A DNA stretch of 64,000 nt, from the NCBI GenBank assembly GCA_944368775.1, contig CALVXB010000013.1, positions 1-64,000 on the forward strand, given 5' to 3'. This DNA comes from an uncultured Clostridia bacterium. GTDB taxonomy: Bacteria; Bacillota; Clostridia; Christensenellales; Borkfalkiaceae. Position 1 is the first letter of the stretch. Every line of letters starts with the position of its first letter. The notes below the pieces were generated by a model. It saw only the letters and a list, made by a program, of their open reading frames with translations, was not told the DNA's origin and did no database searches. A program made the position numbers and the translations under genes. Of this stretch, positions 28,509 to 37,331 are shown piece after piece.

Positions 28509-31500
28509 TCAGTCCTTCGCTTTTGTGAGCTTAAGGATCTTTCTGACAAGGAACACGCCCAGCACGATGAAGCCTGCCGCCGCGATGACGTCGATGGCGA
28601 TGACGATCAGCTTATAGTAGGCGAAGCCGGGCACGAACTCGACGCCGTGCACATAGCCGTTCATGCCGGCCGAGTGCACCACGGTGTAGAGGATGTGGTG
28701 CGCCGCGTCGCGGCCGTACGCCTGGTACTCGGGGTCGTTTTTCACGGTGAAGCCGCTCCAATCGACGGTGGTCAGCTTGGCGTCGCCGCCCGCCGCGAGG
28801 GCCTGCCGGGTGTGCATGTACGAGGTGACCTCGTAGTCGGTCAAGACGAAGCCGTTGAAGCCCCATTCATCGCGCAGCACGCCGGTGATCAGGTCGTAGT
28901 TGCCGCCCGCCCAGGTGGGCCCGATGCGGTTGAACGAGGACATGATGGCCGTCGCCGCGGGGATGGTCGTCGTCTTCTTGGTGTAGCCGGTGATGTCGCC
29001 GTTTTCGCCGCGCTGCGGCTCGTTGTAGAAGATCTCGACGTTGTTGTCTTTGAGGCAGATCTCAAACGGGCGCAGGTAGATCTCGCGGATGGCCTGCTCA
29101 CCCGCCCAGGTGATGAGTCCGAGGTGGTCGCGGTGGATCTCCTGGTCGTTGAGCGCGTAGTGCTTGAGGAAGGCGTACATGCCCTTCTGCGCAGCGCCCT
29201 GGATGGCAGCCTTGCCCATGACGCCGCTCAGGAAGCTGTCCTCCGAGTAGTACTCGAAGTTACGGCCGGCAAACGGCGTGCGGTGGATGTTGACGGCGGG
29301 GCCGTACCAGCCCGCGACGCCCGCATACAGGCCGTCTTCGCCGACGCCGCGGCCCATTTCGAGGGAGAGCTCGACGTTCCAGGTGCAGGCGATGAGGAAT
29401 TCGGTCGGCCAGGTCATGGCGAGGTAGCCGTCGCCGAGGGGTGCGGAGCCGTGGTTGACCACTTCGTTCAGGCCGGCGGGGCCGTCGAGGTCGGTGACCT
29501 TGGGCTTGTTGATAGACTTGACTTCGGGCGAGCAGTAGCCGCTCTCCGCGATGAGTTTAGAGAGCTCGCCGACGGTGATCTCGTCGAGCAGGTCCTCCCA
29601 CAGCGGGTCGTAGTAGGAGAGGCCGCGCAGGTCGATGAGGTCGACGTCGTTGTCCGCGCCGAAGGTGATCTCCTCTGCGGGAGCCTGCCCCTCGCTCGGA
29701 TTGAGGGAGGTCTGCGAGTCGAGCTTCGCCTTCAGCTCGCTGCTGAGCGGCGAGGTGAACTGCTTGCCGCCGATCTCGGTGGGCGAATCGTAGTTGGACG
29801 GGGTGCCGTAGCGCAGGCCGTCGTTTTCCATCACCGACCAATCGGAACGGGAGAGGTACGGGGTGTCTTCGAGCAGCGCGTATTCAAAGCGGTTTTCGAC
29901 CTTGCCGCTGCCGCCCTCGTGTTCGTAAGTGGAATACGTTTCGGCGTCCGTCGCTTCCTGCACATAGGTGCCGACGAAATCTTCGTCGCCCGCGGCCGTC
30001 ATCGCGTCTGCGTCGACCGAGCCGTCGCCCGCCGCGGCGCGCGCCGCGAGCACGTTGTTGACAGCCTTGTGCGCGTCGGACGCGGCCGTCACATAATAGG
30101 TGCCCTCTTCGAGGATGTAGGTGCCGTAGCCGTTGGTGTCGTACGAGGCGAAGTCGTACAGGTCGAGCTCGACGGTCAGCGTCTGCGACTCGTTCGGCGC
30201 GAGGTTGTCCGTCTTGGCGAAGCCGACCAGGGAGACTGCAGCCTTTTCGACGCCGTTCTCGATGTCGTACTGCGTGTACGGAGACTGCACATACAGCTGC
30301 ACGACCTCTTTGCCGTTGTAATCGCCCGTGTTGGTGACGGTGACGGAGGCGGTCAGCTTGCCGTTCTCATCGGGAGCGGACAGGGTGAAGCCGCTCCACT
30401 CGAAGGTGGTGTAGCTGAGGCCGTAGCCGAAGGGATAGAGCACGGTGGAGGCGTAGTCGTAGCTGCCGACGTTGGCGCGGGAGGTGACGACGTCTTCGTA
30501 GCGGGTCTCGTAGTACTTGTAGCCGACGTAGATGCCCTCGGCGTAGTTGACGTAGTAGTAGCCGAGCGAGATGTCGGCGAGTTCGCTGCCGTCATCGTAG
30601 CGGTAGTCGCCCATGTTCTGCATGGCGGGGGAGGAGAAGTTGTCATACACATAGGTGTCGGTGATGTGGCCGGAGGGAGAGATCTCGTTGCCCTCTCCGT
30701 CTTTGCCGACCAGCACGCGGCCGAGGCCGCGCACGCCCGTGCGCCCTGCGCCCGGCATGCTGATGACCGCCTTGATGTTCGGGTAATCTTTCACCCAGCC
30801 CAGCTCCATCGCGTTGTTGCAGTTGACGAGCAGGATGACGTTTTCAAAGTTTTCGTTGAGGTACTCGATGACTTCGAGCTCTTCGTTGCCCGGCTCGAGG
30901 TAGTGCTGGCCCGCCTCGCCGCCGAACGCGGCCATGTCGCGCGGCTCGTCGCCGCCCTCGCCGCCCGTGCGGGAGAGGACGAACATCGCCACCGTGCCGT
31001 CAAAGGTGGCGGTCAGCGCGGAGTCGGAAGTGATCTTTTCAATGGGGCACTCGTTGAGGTTCCAATCGTTGCCGCGGCCGTAGTTGATGACGCCGATGCC
31101 GCGCTTGTACTCGGCGCCCGGGCCGCTCATGTAGAAGTTCCACAAGTCCTCGTTGACCTTGAGGTTGGCGCTTTCGAGGCCCTGCTTGAGGTTTTCGGTC
31201 AGTTCAAAGCTGCCCGAGCCGGAGCCGGAGCCGCCGCTGACGAGGTCGACGCAGGCGTGGCCGAACAGGCTGAGCTCCGTTCCTTCATCCAAGGGGAGCA
31301 GGCCGTCGTTTTCGAGCAGGGTGATGCCCTCCTGCGCGATCTCGGCGACGAGTTCCTCTTCATACGCGTAGAGCTCGGCGGCGCTGTCGAAGTCGCTCGT
31401 GTAGTAGTCGACGTCGGCGCCGAGGGTGTCGCCGCGCAGGGTGTCGTCCGATTTGCGGAAGAACTGTTCGAGGATGTTGTCGAACTGCCCCAGCGCGAGC

Positions 31501-31577
31501 ACGTTGATGACGATGGTCGCGGCGAGGATGAGCGCCATGCCGACGGCCATGATGATGATACTCAGTTTCCCTTTCAT
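28509..31577 (-). CDS. Second inverted-domain GH3 beta-glucosidase with two membrane anchors
   Basis: 1022 residues and the same unusual plan as the enzyme at 9870-12944: N-terminal helix (about 5-30), alpha/beta sandwich, fibronectin-III-like domain (YPFGYGLSYTTFEW, VTNTGDYNGKEVVQLY), then the barrel with FAGRNFEYYSED, KHYALNDQE and nucleophile Asp914 in LTDYE, and a C-terminal helix (about 986-1010) ending in a basic tail. It should remove terminal beta-glucosyl units outside the membrane. A poly-Gly/Ser stretch (SGGSGSGSGS) sits near 115. AAGGGGAAT precedes the ATG. It lies 67 bases downstream of the GH16 gene in the same direction, separated by a perfect hairpin, so it is probably co-transcribed with a lower or later yield. 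Confidence 0.9.
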   Translation of the reverse strand: MKGKLSIIIMAVGMALILAATIVINVLALGQFDNILEQFFRKSDDTLRGDTLGADVDYYTSDFDSAAELYAYEEELVAEIAQEGITLLENDGLLPLDEGTELSLFGHACVDLVSGGSGSGSGSFELTENLKQGLESANLKVNEDLWNFYMSGPGAEYKRGIGVINYGRGNDWNLNECPIEKITSDSALTATFDGTVAMFVLSRTGGEGGDEPRDMAAFGGEAGQHYLEPGNEELEVIEYLNENFENVILLVNCNNAMELGWVKDYPNIKAVISMPGAGRTGVRGLGRVLVGKDGEGNEISPSGHITDTYVYDNFSSPAMQNMGDYRYDDGSELADISLGYYYVNYAEGIYVGYKYYETRYEDVVTSRANVGSYDYASTVLYPFGYGLSYTTFEWSGFTLSAPDENGKLTASVTVTNTGDYNGKEVVQLYVQSPYTQYDIENGVEKAAVSLVGFAKTDNLAPNESQTLTVELDLYDFASYDTNGYGTYILEEGTYYVTAASDAHKAVNNVLAARAAAGDGSVDADAMTAAGDEDFVGTYVQEATDAETYSTYEHEGGSGKVENRFEYALLEDTPYLSRSDWSVMENDGLRYGTPSNYDSPTEIGGKQFTSPLSSELKAKLDSQTSLNPSEGQAPAEEITFGADNDVDLIDLRGLSYYDPLWEDLLDEITVGELSKLIAESGYCSPEVKSINKPKVTDLDGPAGLNEVVNHGSAPLGDGYLAMTWPTEFLIACTWNVELSLEMGRGVGEDGLYAGVAGWYGPAVNIHRTPFAGRNFEYYSEDSFLSGVMGKAAIQGAAQKGMYAFLKHYALNDQEIHRDHLGLITWAGEQAIREIYLRPFEICLKDNNVEIFYNEPQRGENGDITGYTKKTTTIPAATAIMSSFNRIGPTWAGGNYDLITGVLRDEWGFNGFVLTDYEVTSYMHTRQALAAGGDAKLTTVDWSGFTVKNDPEYQAYGRDAAHHILYTVVHSAGMNGYVHGVEFVPGFAYYKLIVIAIDVIAAAGFIVLGVFLVRKILKLTKAKD

Positions 31578-31600
31578 TTTAATTCCCCTTTTTAAGTGAT

Positions 31601-31628
31601 GGCGGGGCGGCGACTGCGCCGCCCCGCC
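31601..31628 (-). other. Hairpin between the GH16 and GH3 genes
   Basis: GGCGGGGCGGCG pairs perfectly with CGCCGCCCCGCC across a 4-base loop. The leftward transcript continues with ATCACTTAAAAA, so there is no U-run; an attenuator or RNA-processing site within an operon is more likely than a full terminator. Confidence 0.6.
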
Positions 31629-31644
31629 CTGTCTGTGCTTCGGG

Positions 31645-33519
31645 TCATTCCGCCTTGGCGAACGCCATGCCCGCGACGGTCACGTCGCCGCTGTGGGTGG
31701 CGGTGTCGTTGTAGACGGAGGAATCGAACATCATCTGCAGGCTCTGCACCGTCTTGGTCGCGTCGAACACGACGGCGATGTTGACAGTTTTGCCCGCTTC
31801 GATGGTGAAGGTCGAGCCGCCCCATTCGAGGTCGGTGTTCACTTCTGCGCCGTCCATGGTCGCCGACAGGTTGCAGGCGCTCGTGTTCGCGTTCACGGGT
31901 TCGGACGCGAGCACGTCTACGCGCAGCGTGACCGCCTCGGTGCCGTTGTTGGTGACGGTCGCGGTGAAGGTGTCGCTGCCCGCCGCAGCCGCGGCGACGT
32001 TCATGCTCACATTGTGGTAGCTTGCGCCGGCGATGGTGCTGTAAGTGACGTTCATCGCGTTGTCTTCATCGACGGAAACGAGGTAGGACGCGGCGCCGAG
32101 GTTGCCTTCGACGCGGATGGTCTCGCCGTTGATGACGACGTCGGCGGGTTCCTGCTCTTCGGGGATCTCGATCTCGCCCTGCTTGGCGAACTTGATGTCG
32201 GAGATGGTGACGTCGCCCGCCTTTTCGACGGCGGCGGCCTGCATGGAGTCGAGCATGATCTCGACCGCCTGACAGTTGCCCGCAAAGCGGATCTCTACTT
32301 CGATGGTCTCACCCGCGGGGATGTCGACAAAGGTGCCCTCGCCCGCGTTGGTGCGCAGCAGTTCGCCGTTGCCGAAGCCGTACGAGTTGGTGGTGGACAG
32401 GCTGGCGGGGTCGGAGCCGGCGCGCACGTTGATGCGGCTGTTGACCGTCGCGTCGCCGTTGTTGGTCATCGTCATGTGCAGCCAATTTGTGTCGGCCGCG
32501 ATGTCGGCACAGTCGAAGTTGGCGTTGTCATAGCCGCCCGCCTGCATATAGGTGATGTTGGTGGCGGTGCCGCTCTGCTCGAAGGAGTAGGCGGGTGCGC
32601 CGAGGTTTTCGCTCGTCTCAAAGGTCACGGCCTGCGCCTCGTAGTCTGCCCAATCCCCTTCAAACTCTTCGACGACGACGGGTTCGGGGATCTCGCCCAT
32701 GTACACTTCGCCGCTCGTCTTGACCCATTCGTACTCGGGGCCTTCGTCGCCGGGGTCGCTGTACGCGCCCATCCAGCCTTCGGCAGCGGAAGTGCCGCAC
32801 CAATAGTTCATGAGGATGCGGCCCGCCGCTGCGGGCATCGGGCTGTCTTCGCTCGCCTCGACTTTGTAGACGGGCTCGCCGTCCACGAACCAGCAGATGT
32901 AATCTTTCGTCCAGCGGAAGCCGTAGTTGTGGAACTCCTCCGACGCGTCGAAGCCGAGGTCGTACATATATTCGTGCCCGCCGACGCCGTTGACGTAGTA
33001 GTTGAACTGCACCTTGGTCGTATCCTGGCCGAGGAACTCGATGTCGATCTCGTCCCACGGGTTGGGCTCGCCCTCGAGGTTGGTGTCGTAGTTGCCCGTG
33101 CAGGTGAAGAAGGTGCTGGCGGTACCCGCCTTTTTGGCGGGCTTCATGCGCACTTCAAAGTCGCCGTAGCCGAACCATTGGTGGGTGCGCGCCTCGCCGC
33201 CGAAGTACTCGTTGGTGGTCTCTTCAGAACCGTTGGGGTTTTCGTCGATGGTCAGCTTGAGCATGTCGTCGCTGAGCACATAGTTGTTTGCATTCCACTG
33301 CGTGTTGAACACGCTGCCGTTGGACCAGCCGTCCGACGCAAAGAAGGCCTCCGACTCGCCCGCCGTGAAGTCGGCGAGCATGTCGCCGTCGAGGGCGGGG
33401 TCGTTCAGTTCCGGCTGCGGATCCGGTTCATCCGGCGCGCATCCGGCCAAGGCCAGCGTGCCTGCGGTCATCGCCAGCGCCAGCGAGAGGCTGAGCGCGG
33501 CCAACAGTTTTTTCTTCAT
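31645..33519 (-). CDS. GH16 beta-glucanase lipoprotein with two C-terminal modules
   Basis: 624 residues. A signal peptide with lipobox LALAGC gives lipidated Cys27. The GH16 domain (about 45-285) has the diagnostic WDEIDIEFLG, with nucleophile Glu157, Asp159 and acid/base Glu161 by family analogy; this form occurs in bacterial lichenases and laminarinases that cut beta-1,3 or mixed-linkage glucan internally. Residues about 300-450 and 460-624 are two related beta-sandwich repeats, each ending in DVT(I/V)S/AxxxFAK, probably carbohydrate-binding. AGGAGGAATGT precedes the ATG. With the GH3 gene just downstream it forms a surface glucan-degrading pair. Confidence 0.9.
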   Translation of the reverse strand: MKKKLLAALSLSLALAMTAGTLALAGCAPDEPDPQPELNDPALDGDMLADFTAGESEAFFASDGWSNGSVFNTQWNANNYVLSDDMLKLTIDENPNGSEETTNEYFGGEARTHQWFGYGDFEVRMKPAKKAGTASTFFTCTGNYDTNLEGEPNPWDEIDIEFLGQDTTKVQFNYYVNGVGGHEYMYDLGFDASEEFHNYGFRWTKDYICWFVDGEPVYKVEASEDSPMPAAAGRILMNYWCGTSAAEGWMGAYSDPGDEGPEYEWVKTSGEVYMGEIPEPVVVEEFEGDWADYEAQAVTFETSENLGAPAYSFEQSGTATNITYMQAGGYDNANFDCADIAADTNWLHMTMTNNGDATVNSRINVRAGSDPASLSTTNSYGFGNGELLRTNAGEGTFVDIPAGETIEVEIRFAGNCQAVEIMLDSMQAAAVEKAGDVTISDIKFAKQGEIEIPEEQEPADVVINGETIRVEGNLGAASYLVSVDEDNAMNVTYSTIAGASYHNVSMNVAAAAAGSDTFTATVTNNGTEAVTLRVDVLASEPVNANTSACNLSATMDGAEVNTDLEWGGSTFTIEAGKTVNIAVVFDATKTVQSLQMMFDSSVYNDTATHSGDVTVAGMAFAKAE

Positions 33520-33623
33520 ACATTCCTCCTATATTTTGACTGCCATAGCAGCGCATTTTACACGATCGGAACAGAGCCGACGGCGCTCCCCCGCCGCGCG
33601 GCGGCGTGTTGTCTGCGCGCTTT

Positions 33624-33641
33624 TTCTGTTCATTCTGTTCA
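33624..33641. repeat. Paired TGAACAGAA repeat in the GH16 leader
   Basis: Reading leftward, TGAACAGAA occurs twice within 20 bases just downstream of the GH16 start point. Short paired repeats are the type of site that regulators bind, but LytTR sites usually lie upstream of the -35. Confidence 0.4.
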
Positions 33642-33649
33642 CGCCCCCA

Positions 33650-33677
33650 AGTATAACAAAAAAATGCCCGTTGTCAA
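33650..33677 (-). promoter_or_regulatory. Promoter of GH16-GH3, embedded in a terminator
   Basis: Reading leftward, perfect TTGACA (33672-33677) and TATACT (33650-33655) are 16 bases apart. The -35 lies across the loop and 3' arm of the upstream kinase terminator, and its U-run forms the spacer. Confidence 0.8.
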
Positions 33678-33685
33678 CGGGCATT
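33656..33685 (-). terminator. Rho-independent terminator of the second LytTR pair
   Basis: AATGCCCGTT pairs perfectly with AACGGGCATT across three bases and is followed by a run of U residues, about 20 bases past the kinase stop codon. Confidence 0.9.
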
Positions 33686-33703
33686 CCTTAAACTGCATTT
33701 TAT

Positions 33704-35089
33704 TTACTTATTCTGTTGCGTTCGCTCATCGGAGAGGCAGAACACGATGTTGAGGCGGAATACGCCGTCTTGCACCGAAGTGCTCAACTCGCCGCCGTAT
33801 TTGTGGGCGATCATGCGGATGCTGCGCGTGCCGAAGCCGTGGTAGTTTTTGTCCTCCTTGGTGGTGACGGGCAGCCCGTCGCGGAATTGCAGTTCTCCCG
33901 CAAAATAATTTTCCTCCTGCACGAGCAGCAGGCCGTTTTTTGCCTTGACGACGAGGTTGATGACCCGCCTTTCCTTTTCGAGCAGGCCGCGCACCGCCTC
34001 GAGGGCGTTGTCGATGATGTTGCCGAACAGACAGTAGAGGTCGCCGTCGCTCAAAAAGCCGAGCTTATCCCCCTGCGCCATGCACGAAAAGGTGATGCCG
34101 TTCTGCTCGCAGTACAGGCTCTTTTCGGTCAAAAGCACGTCGAGCATGGTGTTGCCCGTCTCTACCTTGGTGTCGTAGATGGAGATGCTCTCGTACAAAT
34201 CGCTCACGTCCGCCGCGTCGGGCACCCCTTTTTGCGCGAGCAGCGCGCCGATCTTGTACTTGATGTCGTGGCACTTGACGTTGATCATGTCGATGGTGTC
34301 CTTCGAGATCTCGTACTGCTGGGCGCGCTGGCGCACCTCGTATTGCAGGTACTGCACCTCGTGCGCGAGTTCGCTCCGCTCGAGCGTGCGCGAGATGAGC
34401 AGCAGCACGACGGCGCAGCACACGACGGAAAAGGCGTTGCCCGTCTGCCAGAGGACGAAGTACACGGGCTCGTCGAAGCGCCCTTCTCTCCCGACGGAGA
34501 GGTCTGCAAAGAAGATGTCCTCGAAGGAGCAGAGCACGATGGTGACGGCGAGCACGACGAGGGAGATGGCGAGCATGCGGAAGTTGACGTCTTGCCCCGG
34601 GAGCCGCCGCACGAGCGGGCGGATGAACAAAAAGTAGGACGCGGCCGCCGCCGCGATGAAAAAGGCGTAGTAGATGATGCGGTAGTACAGCTCGAAATTT
34701 TCGCCCCACGAGTCGTACCAGCGCAGCTGTTCGCCGAATCCCCATAAAAAGAGGAAGAGCTTGTACGTCAGGTTTTGCGCCGCGTACGCCGCGCTGCAGC
34801 AAAACAGCACCGTTTTGTACGGCTCGTCAAAGCAGAAGCGCGCGTGCAGGGTGACGAGGGCGAACAATACGAGGTAGACGACGGCGCGACCCCAGACGAC
34901 GCCGCCGAACTGCACGTAGAAAAAGGCCGCTCCGAGGGCGACCGCCGCGATGCAGACCAGCCCCGCCAGCACTTTGAGGGCGAAGTGCTTTGCGCGGCCG
35001 AGGCGCAGGGTGACGAGCGCGCAAAAGACGTACAGTTCAAACAAAAACTCGAGGATGATGCGCACATAGACGGAGAGGACTTCGCCCAT
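33704..35089 (-). CDS. AgrC-like sensor histidine kinase (GHKL family)
   Basis: 461 residues. About six membrane helices within 1-235, a coiled region, the phospho-acceptor His274 in KCHDIKYKI, an N box FGNIIDNALEA and the G box HGFGTRSI. The ATG overlaps the regulator's TGA stop as ATGA, giving coupled translation. It is built like the kinase at 14105-15406 and shares its position behind a LytTR regulator, so the two pairs probably arose by duplication or separate acquisition of one system type. The transcription unit ends just before the GH16-GH3 promoter, which makes those genes plausible targets (inference). Confidence 0.9.
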   Translation of the reverse strand: MGEVLSVYVRIILEFLFELYVFCALVTLRLGRAKHFALKVLAGLVCIAAVALGAAFFYVQFGGVVWGRAVVYLVLFALVTLHARFCFDEPYKTVLFCCSAAYAAQNLTYKLFLFLWGFGEQLRWYDSWGENFELYYRIIYYAFFIAAAAASYFLFIRPLVRRLPGQDVNFRMLAISLVVLAVTIVLCSFEDIFFADLSVGREGRFDEPVYFVLWQTGNAFSVVCCAVVLLLISRTLERSELAHEVQYLQYEVRQRAQQYEISKDTIDMINVKCHDIKYKIGALLAQKGVPDAADVSDLYESISIYDTKVETGNTMLDVLLTEKSLYCEQNGITFSCMAQGDKLGFLSDGDLYCLFGNIIDNALEAVRGLLEKERRVINLVVKAKNGLLLVQEENYFAGELQFRDGLPVTTKEDKNYHGFGTRSIRMIAHKYGGELSTSVQDGVFRLNIVFCLSDERTQQNK

Positions 35090-35808
35090 CAGGGATCCCT
35101 CCTTTTTGCGCCCGCGTACCAATCGGCGAGCTCGGCGAGGAAGGCGGCGCGGCGGGGGCGGCTGATCTGCAGCGTGCGGTTGCCCACCTCGACGTCCGAA
35201 CCCTTGACGTTGACGATGAATTTGGGGTTGACCAGGTAGCACTTGTTGCAGCGCAAAAAGCCGTAGGCGGCGAGGTCGCGCTCGACGTTGGAGAGCACGC
35301 CCGTCATTTCGATCACCTCGTCGACGAGGTGGTAGTACAGGCGGTGGTTGATGATCTCGACGTACATCAGCTTGTCGGTGGAGATGCGGCACAGCCCGCC
35401 CGCGCGGCTGACGGTGATGCAGTGCTCCTCGTTCATCACATATAAGTCGAGCGCCTTGCGGAATTTGAGGGAAAAGTCGTAATACTGCACCGGCTTGACG
35501 AGGAAGCCGACGGCGTCCACCTCGTACCCGCGCTGGGCGTACTGCACGAGGTTGGTGATAAAGAGGATGGAGACCGTCTTATCGAGGCGGCGCAGCTGCA
35601 TGGCGCCGTCCATGCCGTTGAGCTTGGGCATCTGGATGTCCATCAGCACGACGGCGTACACCGAGCGGTACCCCTCTAAAAAGTCCGCCGCCGACGCAAA
35701 GCGGTCGATATGGAACTCCTGCGCATCCTCTTTGGCGAAGCGCTCGATATATTCGGTCAGCCGCTTGGCGTCGCTGTCACGGTCCTCTACGACGGCAATG
35801 TTGCGCAT
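35089..35808 (-). CDS. LytTR-family response regulator
   Basis: 239 residues. Receiver domain with VEDRD, phospho-acceptor Asp57 in VLMDIQMP, FITNL and Lys in VKPVQYYD; LytTR domain (about 130-235) with YVEIINHRLYYH and RCNKCYLVN. GAGGGGTG precedes the ATG. It leads the operon with its kinase, from a promoter at 35861-35889. A short hairpin (GCGGG, AAA, CCCGC) lies in the leader near 35825. Confidence 0.92.
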   Translation of the reverse strand: MRNIAVVEDRDSDAKRLTEYIERFAKEDAQEFHIDRFASAADFLEGYRSVYAVVLMDIQMPKLNGMDGAMQLRRLDKTVSILFITNLVQYAQRGYEVDAVGFLVKPVQYYDFSLKFRKALDLYVMNEEHCITVSRAGGLCRISTDKLMYVEIINHRLYYHLVDEVIEMTGVLSNVERDLAAYGFLRCNKCYLVNPKFIVNVKGSDVEVGNRTLQISRPRRAAFLAELADWYAGAKRRDP

Positions 35809-35860
35809 ATTTTCACCCCTCGCGCGGGAAACCCGCGATAAAAATCAAAATTCTATCTAC

Positions 35861-35889
35861 ATTTTACTACAAAGCGGGCGGTTTGTCAA
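35861..35889 (-). promoter_or_regulatory. Promoter of the second LytTR pair
   Basis: Reading leftward, perfect TTGACA (35884-35889) and TAAAAT (35861-35866) are 17 bases apart. Confidence 0.85.
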
Positions 35890-35952
35890 TATTGCCTCCG
35901 ATTTTTCTTGCGAAGGCGCGCTTTTTGCCCCTTTTGCCGCCCGAAACGGCAA

Positions 35953-35980
35953 GCGCCGCGCGGCTTCAGCCGCGCGGCGC
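35953..35980 (-). terminator. Hairpin after the transporter gene
   Basis: GCGCCGCGCGGCT pairs perfectly with AGCCGCGCGGCGC across two bases, about 20 bases past the stop codon. Only two U residues follow, so termination is probable but not textbook. Confidence 0.6.
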
Positions 35981-35999
35981 AACGTGATGCGATCTGATT

Positions 36000-37331
36000 T
36001 TACTCTTTTGTGCCCTGCGCGCCGTCTGCGGGCGGGGCTGCGGAAGATGCGCCCGCGGGCGGCTCTCCGCCCGACCCCTCTGCGGGGACCTTGCAGCGGA
36101 TGGCGAAGATGAACACGACCAGCCCGACGAGGAAGAGCACCGCGAGCGCGGCGACGCCGAGGCTTTCGCGCCCGGTGAGGTCGGCGACCAGCGCCACGAG
36201 GAAGGTGCCCATGAAGGACGCGCCCTTGCCGAAGATGTCGTAGATGCCGAAGTACTCGCTCGCCTTGTCGAGCGGGATGATCTTGGCGAAGTAGGAGCGG
36301 GACATCGCCTGGATGGTGCCCTGAAAGAGGCCGACGCACACCGCGAGGATCCAGAACTCGTATTCCTGATCCAAAAATACGGCGTAGACGGTGATGAAAA
36401 AGTAGGCGACGATGCAGGCGAGGATGAGGTACTGCGGCTTGACCTTGCGCGAGAGCATCCCCAAGAGGATGGCGGCGGGGAAGGCGACCACCTGCGTGAC
36501 GAGCAGCGCCAGCACGAGGCTGACGGTGTCGAGGCCGAGGTCGGTGCCGTAGGCGACGGCGAGGTCGATGATGGTGTACACGCCGTCGATGAAGAAAAAG
36601 AAGGCGATGAGGAAGAGCAGGATGTGCTTTTTGGTGACAAGCTCGCGGAAGGTCTTGCCCAGGCTGCGGAAACCCGCGCGCACGGGGTGGCTGCCCGGGT
36701 CGACGAAGTTGACCTGGCGGTAGCTCTTCCACAGCGGCAGCGTGCAGGCGACCCACCATACCGCCGTGAGCAGGAATACGATGATCATCGACGCCTCGAG
36801 CGAGAGGATGTGCTCGGCGCCGAAGAGGTCGGGCATGGCGTACAGCACGTACACGAACACGGAGAGCACGAAGGGGATGCAGCTGCCGATGTACCCCCAC
36901 GCATAGCCGCGGGAGGAGACTTCGTCCATGCGCTCGCGCTGCGTGATGTCGCACAGCATGGAGTCGTACACGACGAGGCTGAGCTGGTAGGCGGACTTGG
37001 CGATGACCAGCAGCACGAGGAACCAAAGCCAATGCTGCATGAAGCCGAGGGCGACGCAGCCGAGCGCGCCGACGAGCACCGAGCCCATGAAGATGACCTT
37101 GCGCATGCCGCGCAGGTCGGACAGCGAGCCGAGGATGGGGCCGAGGATGGCGACGACGGCGGTGGCGATGCTGGTGGCATAGCCGAGCGCGGCGGTGGCG
37201 GATTCCGTTTCGCCCCCGTCCATGAGGCTGAAAAAGATGGGGATGAGCGTGGAGACGAGCAGGGTGAACGCCGAGTTGCCGACGTCGTACCAGACCCACT
37301 TGCGCTCGAGGGGTGTCATCTTAAATTTCAT
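36000..37331 (-). CDS. MFS transporter, UMF1/Atg22-like
   Basis: 443 residues with about 12 membrane helices. The N-terminal WYDVGNSAFTLLVST is characteristic of the UMF1 (Atg22-like) branch of the major facilitator superfamily, and the loop SLSDLRGMRKVIFMGS is the MFS signature between helices 2 and 3. Substrates of bacterial members are not established. The C-terminus ends in a Pro/Ala/Gly-rich tail of about 35 residues. The start overlaps the end of the upstream phospholipase-like gene by 11 bases, so they form an operon. Confidence 0.88.
   Translation of the reverse strand: MKFKMTPLERKWVWYDVGNSAFTLLVSTLIPIFFSLMDGGETESATAALGYATSIATAVVAILGPILGSLSDLRGMRKVIFMGSVLVGALGCVALGFMQHWLWFLVLLVIAKSAYQLSLVVYDSMLCDITQRERMDEVSSRGYAWGYIGSCIPFVLSVFVYVLYAMPDLFGAEHILSLEASMIIVFLLTAVWWVACTLPLWKSYRQVNFVDPGSHPVRAGFRSLGKTFRELVTKKHILLFLIAFFFFIDGVYTIIDLAVAYGTDLGLDTVSLVLALLVTQVVAFPAAILLGMLSRKVKPQYLILACIVAYFFITVYAVFLDQEYEFWILAVCVGLFQGTIQAMSRSYFAKIIPLDKASEYFGIYDIFGKGASFMGTFLVALVADLTGRESLGVAALAVLFLVGLVVFIFAIRCKVPAEGSGGEPPAGASSAAPPADGAQGTKE

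Noticed and set aside
28284-31595. 1103-codon open frame opposite the second GH3
   Set aside because: Low-complexity Val/Asp/Gly-rich translation without motifs, lying opposite a clear GH3 gene.
31601-31628. Full Rho-independent terminator between GH16 and GH3
   Set aside because: The stem is perfect but A residues, not U, follow on the gene strand; better read as an intra-operon structure.
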